DNA of 64,000 bases from Nostoc sp. ATCC 53789 (lineage in GTDB: Bacteria; Cyanobacteriota; Cyanobacteriia; Cyanobacteriales; Nostocaceae), in contig NZ_CP046703.1 in assembly GCF_009873495.1 (NCBI RefSeq), forward strand, positions 2,542,001 through 2,606,000, read 5' to 3'. The notes under the pieces are model-generated. The model was given only the letters and a program-made list of their open reading frames with translations. It was not told where the DNA came from and did not search any database. The position numbers and the translations under genes were made by a program. This document shows, one piece after another, positions 62,126 to 64,000 of the stretch (position 1 is the first letter of the stretch; each line of letters starts with the position of its first letter).

Positions 62126-63046
62126 ATGACAACCAAAAAAATTACATGGCTAAGTACAACATTGCAATTTAAAGGTTCCGTCATGAAAGCAATCTACAAA
62201 CATATTTTATTATGCGGAGCTTTCGGATTTTTGATTTCTATCCTTTACCATTTTGAACTGCCTGTATCCCAACCGATTTTAGGAAGTGTTATTCCTAGTA
62301 TTGTTTTAGGTTTATTACTTGTATTTCGCACCAATACTGCTTATGAGCGATTTTGGGAAGGGAGAAAATGCTGGGGTTCTCTAGTAAATAACATCCGAAA
62401 TCTGGCCCGGCAAATTTGGGTATCTATTGATGAAATATCTCCAGAAGATAAAGACAATAAAATTACAGCATTAAATTTATTGGTAGCTTTTGCTGTGACA
62501 ACTAAATTACATTTGCGCGGAGAAGCAGTCAATAGCGAGTTAGAAGATTTAATGCCATCTACTAAGTATAGAAAATTGAAAATTATGAATAATCCCCCCA
62601 TAGAAGTTGCATTTTGGATAGGAGATTATTTACAAGAGCAGTATCATCGCAATTGCCTTAATAGCTACCAGTTAACATCTATGCAAGAATTATTGAATAA
62701 TCTTGTAGATAATTTGGGTGCTTGTGAACGGATTTTAAAAACACCTATGCCATTAGCTTACGCCATTCATCTTAAGCAATTATTGTTACTATATTGTTTC
62801 CTGCTACCATTTCAAATAGTGGAAAGTCTGGGTTGGTGGACAGGTTTAATTGCGGCTTTAGTTGGTTTTACAGTATTTGGGATTGAAGCAATCGGCTTGG
62901 AGATAGAAAACCCCTTTGGTTATGATCCTAACGACTTACCTCTAGATGCGATTTGTGCCACAATGAAACGCAATATAGACGATTTAACTACTCTGACTCC
63001 AAATACGCGATCGCATCCAGGAAAATTGACTTATGAAAAAAGTTGA
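62126..63046 (+). CDS. bestrophin-family ion channel
   Basis: A 306-residue membrane protein of the bacterial bestrophin (UPF0187) family. The segment SIVLGLLLVFRTNTAYERFWEGRKCWG near 55-80 is the family's hallmark (F-R-x-N-x-x-Y-x-R-F/W-W-E-x-R). Further helices at about 215-255 end in the conserved EIENPFGYDPNDLPLD. Prokaryotic members are pentameric ion channels; in photosynthetic organisms some adjust thylakoid proton-motive force or bicarbonate supply. The exact ion is unknown. The gene is alone, 119 bases before the next gene. Confidence 0.9.
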   Translation: MTTKKITWLSTTLQFKGSVMKAIYKHILLCGAFGFLISILYHFELPVSQPILGSVIPSIVLGLLLVFRTNTAYERFWEGRKCWGSLVNNIRNLARQIWVSIDEISPEDKDNKITALNLLVAFAVTTKLHLRGEAVNSELEDLMPSTKYRKLKIMNNPPIEVAFWIGDYLQEQYHRNCLNSYQLTSMQELLNNLVDNLGACERILKTPMPLAYAIHLKQLLLLYCFLLPFQIVESLGWWTGLIAALVGFTVFGIEAIGLEIENPFGYDPNDLPLDAICATMKRNIDDLTTLTPNTRSHPGKLTYEKS

Positions 63047-63164
63047 GATTGGGAATAACTTACAAGCCTTGGTTATAGCTGTCAAGTCTCATCTCTCCCT
63101 ACCCTCCATCATGTTTCGCAGTACTATATAAACGCGAAACTATCTCTTCATTGGTGGATGTGCA

Positions 63165-64000
63165 ATGATGCCTGTACGTCAAACTTTATCAAAGCCTGAT
63201 ATTCAACTTTCTTACTTAGAGTGGAACCAAGGTCAAGAACCCTTACTGCTGTTACATGGTTTAGGCGACCATGCTTTAGTGTGGTCTAGCTTAGGAGATG
63301 ACTTAGCAGCAGACTACCACATAGTCGCACCAGATATGCGCGGACATGGCGAAAGTACTAAGCCTGAGAGAGATTATACTTTTGAAAGTGCGATCGCAGA
63401 CCTCGAAGCACTCATGGATCATCTAGGATGGACATCTGCCCAGATTGTAAGTCATTCGTGGACAGGTAAATTAGCCGCTATCTGGGCAAGGCAAAACCCA
63501 AAGCGTTTGCGGAGTATAATTCTCGTCGATCCCATTTTCATCTGGAAAATGCCCAGCCTTCTCAGATTAACTTTTCCGATGTTGTATCGCTTCTTACCTT
63601 TTCTCAAAAGCATGGGCCCCTTTACCAGTCATGAAGAAGCCGAACAACAAGCACGGCAGTTAAAGCAATATCAAGGATGGAGTTCCTTGCAGCAACAAGT
63701 TTTCCAAGCAGGGATAGAACAAAAACCCGATGGTAGTTGGGGTAGCAAATTTACCATCGCCGCCCGCGATGGGATTTTTGAAGCAGTTATGCAAGTGCCT
63801 GGTTTTACAATCCCCCTTGATATCCAAGCCCTCTTTGTCCAACCAGAACAAGGACTTAATCGCCAAGATTGGCAAATCCAGCCCTACAAAACCTATCTCA
63901 AAAAACTACGCATCTGCCAAGTTCCAGGCAATCACTGGCCGTTTTTGACACAACCAAAGGCATTTAACCAAACTGTTGCAGCTTTTTTGGCAGAACACAG
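63165..64000 (+). CDS. alpha/beta hydrolase, 3' end outside window
   Basis: At least 278 codons from ATG 63165 (MMPVRQTLSKPDIQLSYLEW), open to the window edge. The oxyanion region LLLLHGLGDHALVWSSLG lies near residue 30, and APDMRGHGESTKPERDY near 60. The expected nucleophile elbow reads VSHSWTGKLAAIW near 95, where the usual G-x-S-x-G is H-S-W-T-G. GNHWPFLTQP near 260 could supply the catalytic His. Substrate unknown. GGTGGA before the ATG may be the ribosome-binding site. Confidence 0.8.
   Translation, partial: MMPVRQTLSKPDIQLSYLEWNQGQEPLLLLHGLGDHALVWSSLGDDLAADYHIVAPDMRGHGESTKPERDYTFESAIADLEALMDHLGWTSAQIVSHSWTGKLAAIWARQNPKRLRSIILVDPIFIWKMPSLLRLTFPMLYRFLPFLKSMGPFTSHEEAEQQARQLKQYQGWSSLQQQVFQAGIEQKPDGSWGSKFTIAARDGIFEAVMQVPGFTIPLDIQALFVQPEQGLNRQDWQIQPYKTYLKKLRICQVPGNHWPFLTQPKAFNQTVAAFLAEH

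Overview
The window is chromosomal DNA from a filamentous, heterocyst-type cyanobacterium of the Nostoc kind, close to Nostoc punctiforme in gene content. Evidence: many GCGATCGC (HIP1) octamers, moderate GC, short tandem heptamer-type repeats between genes, photosystem and plastid-type genes (psbX, ycf66, ccsA/ycf5), cyanobacterial families (KGK, DUF1815, DUF3352, cyAbrB, Uma2) and a complete hmp hormogonium-motility locus. All names come from reading the translated sequence; no database search was run.

Layout. 1-5 kb: the 3' end of dxr, small membrane proteins, a hotdog thioesterase, a TPR-CHAT protein and a DUF1815 protein. 5.9-19.2 kb: the hmp locus, with hmpA-B-C-D-E (PATAN response regulator, CheY, CheW, MCP, CheA hybrid) on the minus strand and coiled-coil hmpF divergent on the plus strand. 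19.3-33.3 kb: housekeeping genes (tilS, two KGK proteins, ccsA, DUF3352, two Uma2 proteins, chorismate lyase, tRNA-Leu, accC, YggT, psbX, ycf66, two short TolB-like lipoproteins, sdhB). 34.7-42.2 kb: cyAbrB regulator, CPBP protease, an intact IS982-family element, a geranylgeranyl-reductase-like enzyme, frr/pyrH, a thioredoxin-like protein and an alpha/beta hydrolase.

42.5-49.3 kb is the accessory island of most interest: a double-glycine peptide secretion locus. A HlyD-type adaptor and a C39-peptidase ABC transporter are accompanied by four small precursor genes with related leaders and unrelated cores. The smallest (42557-42718, minus) encodes a 53-residue peptide whose 28-residue core is built almost wholly from Trp, Arg and Gly in WRGG tetrads. 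Two of the precursor genes share a hairpin plus ribosome-binding-site leader. No modification enzyme is visible, so the peptides may be exported after leader removal only.

49.8-64 kb: glcD, a GHL10-type glycoside hydrolase coupled to a small membrane protein, a PAS-GAF-GAF histidine kinase whose catalytic motifs are degenerate, tRNA-Lys, an HD-domain protein, three tandem Yfr2-like small RNAs, purH, an RpaB-like response regulator, fused remnants of IS630 and TnpB transposases, a bestrophin-family channel and the start of a second alpha/beta hydrolase. MITE-like elements and hairpin repeats are scattered through the intergenic DNA, mostly in the second half.
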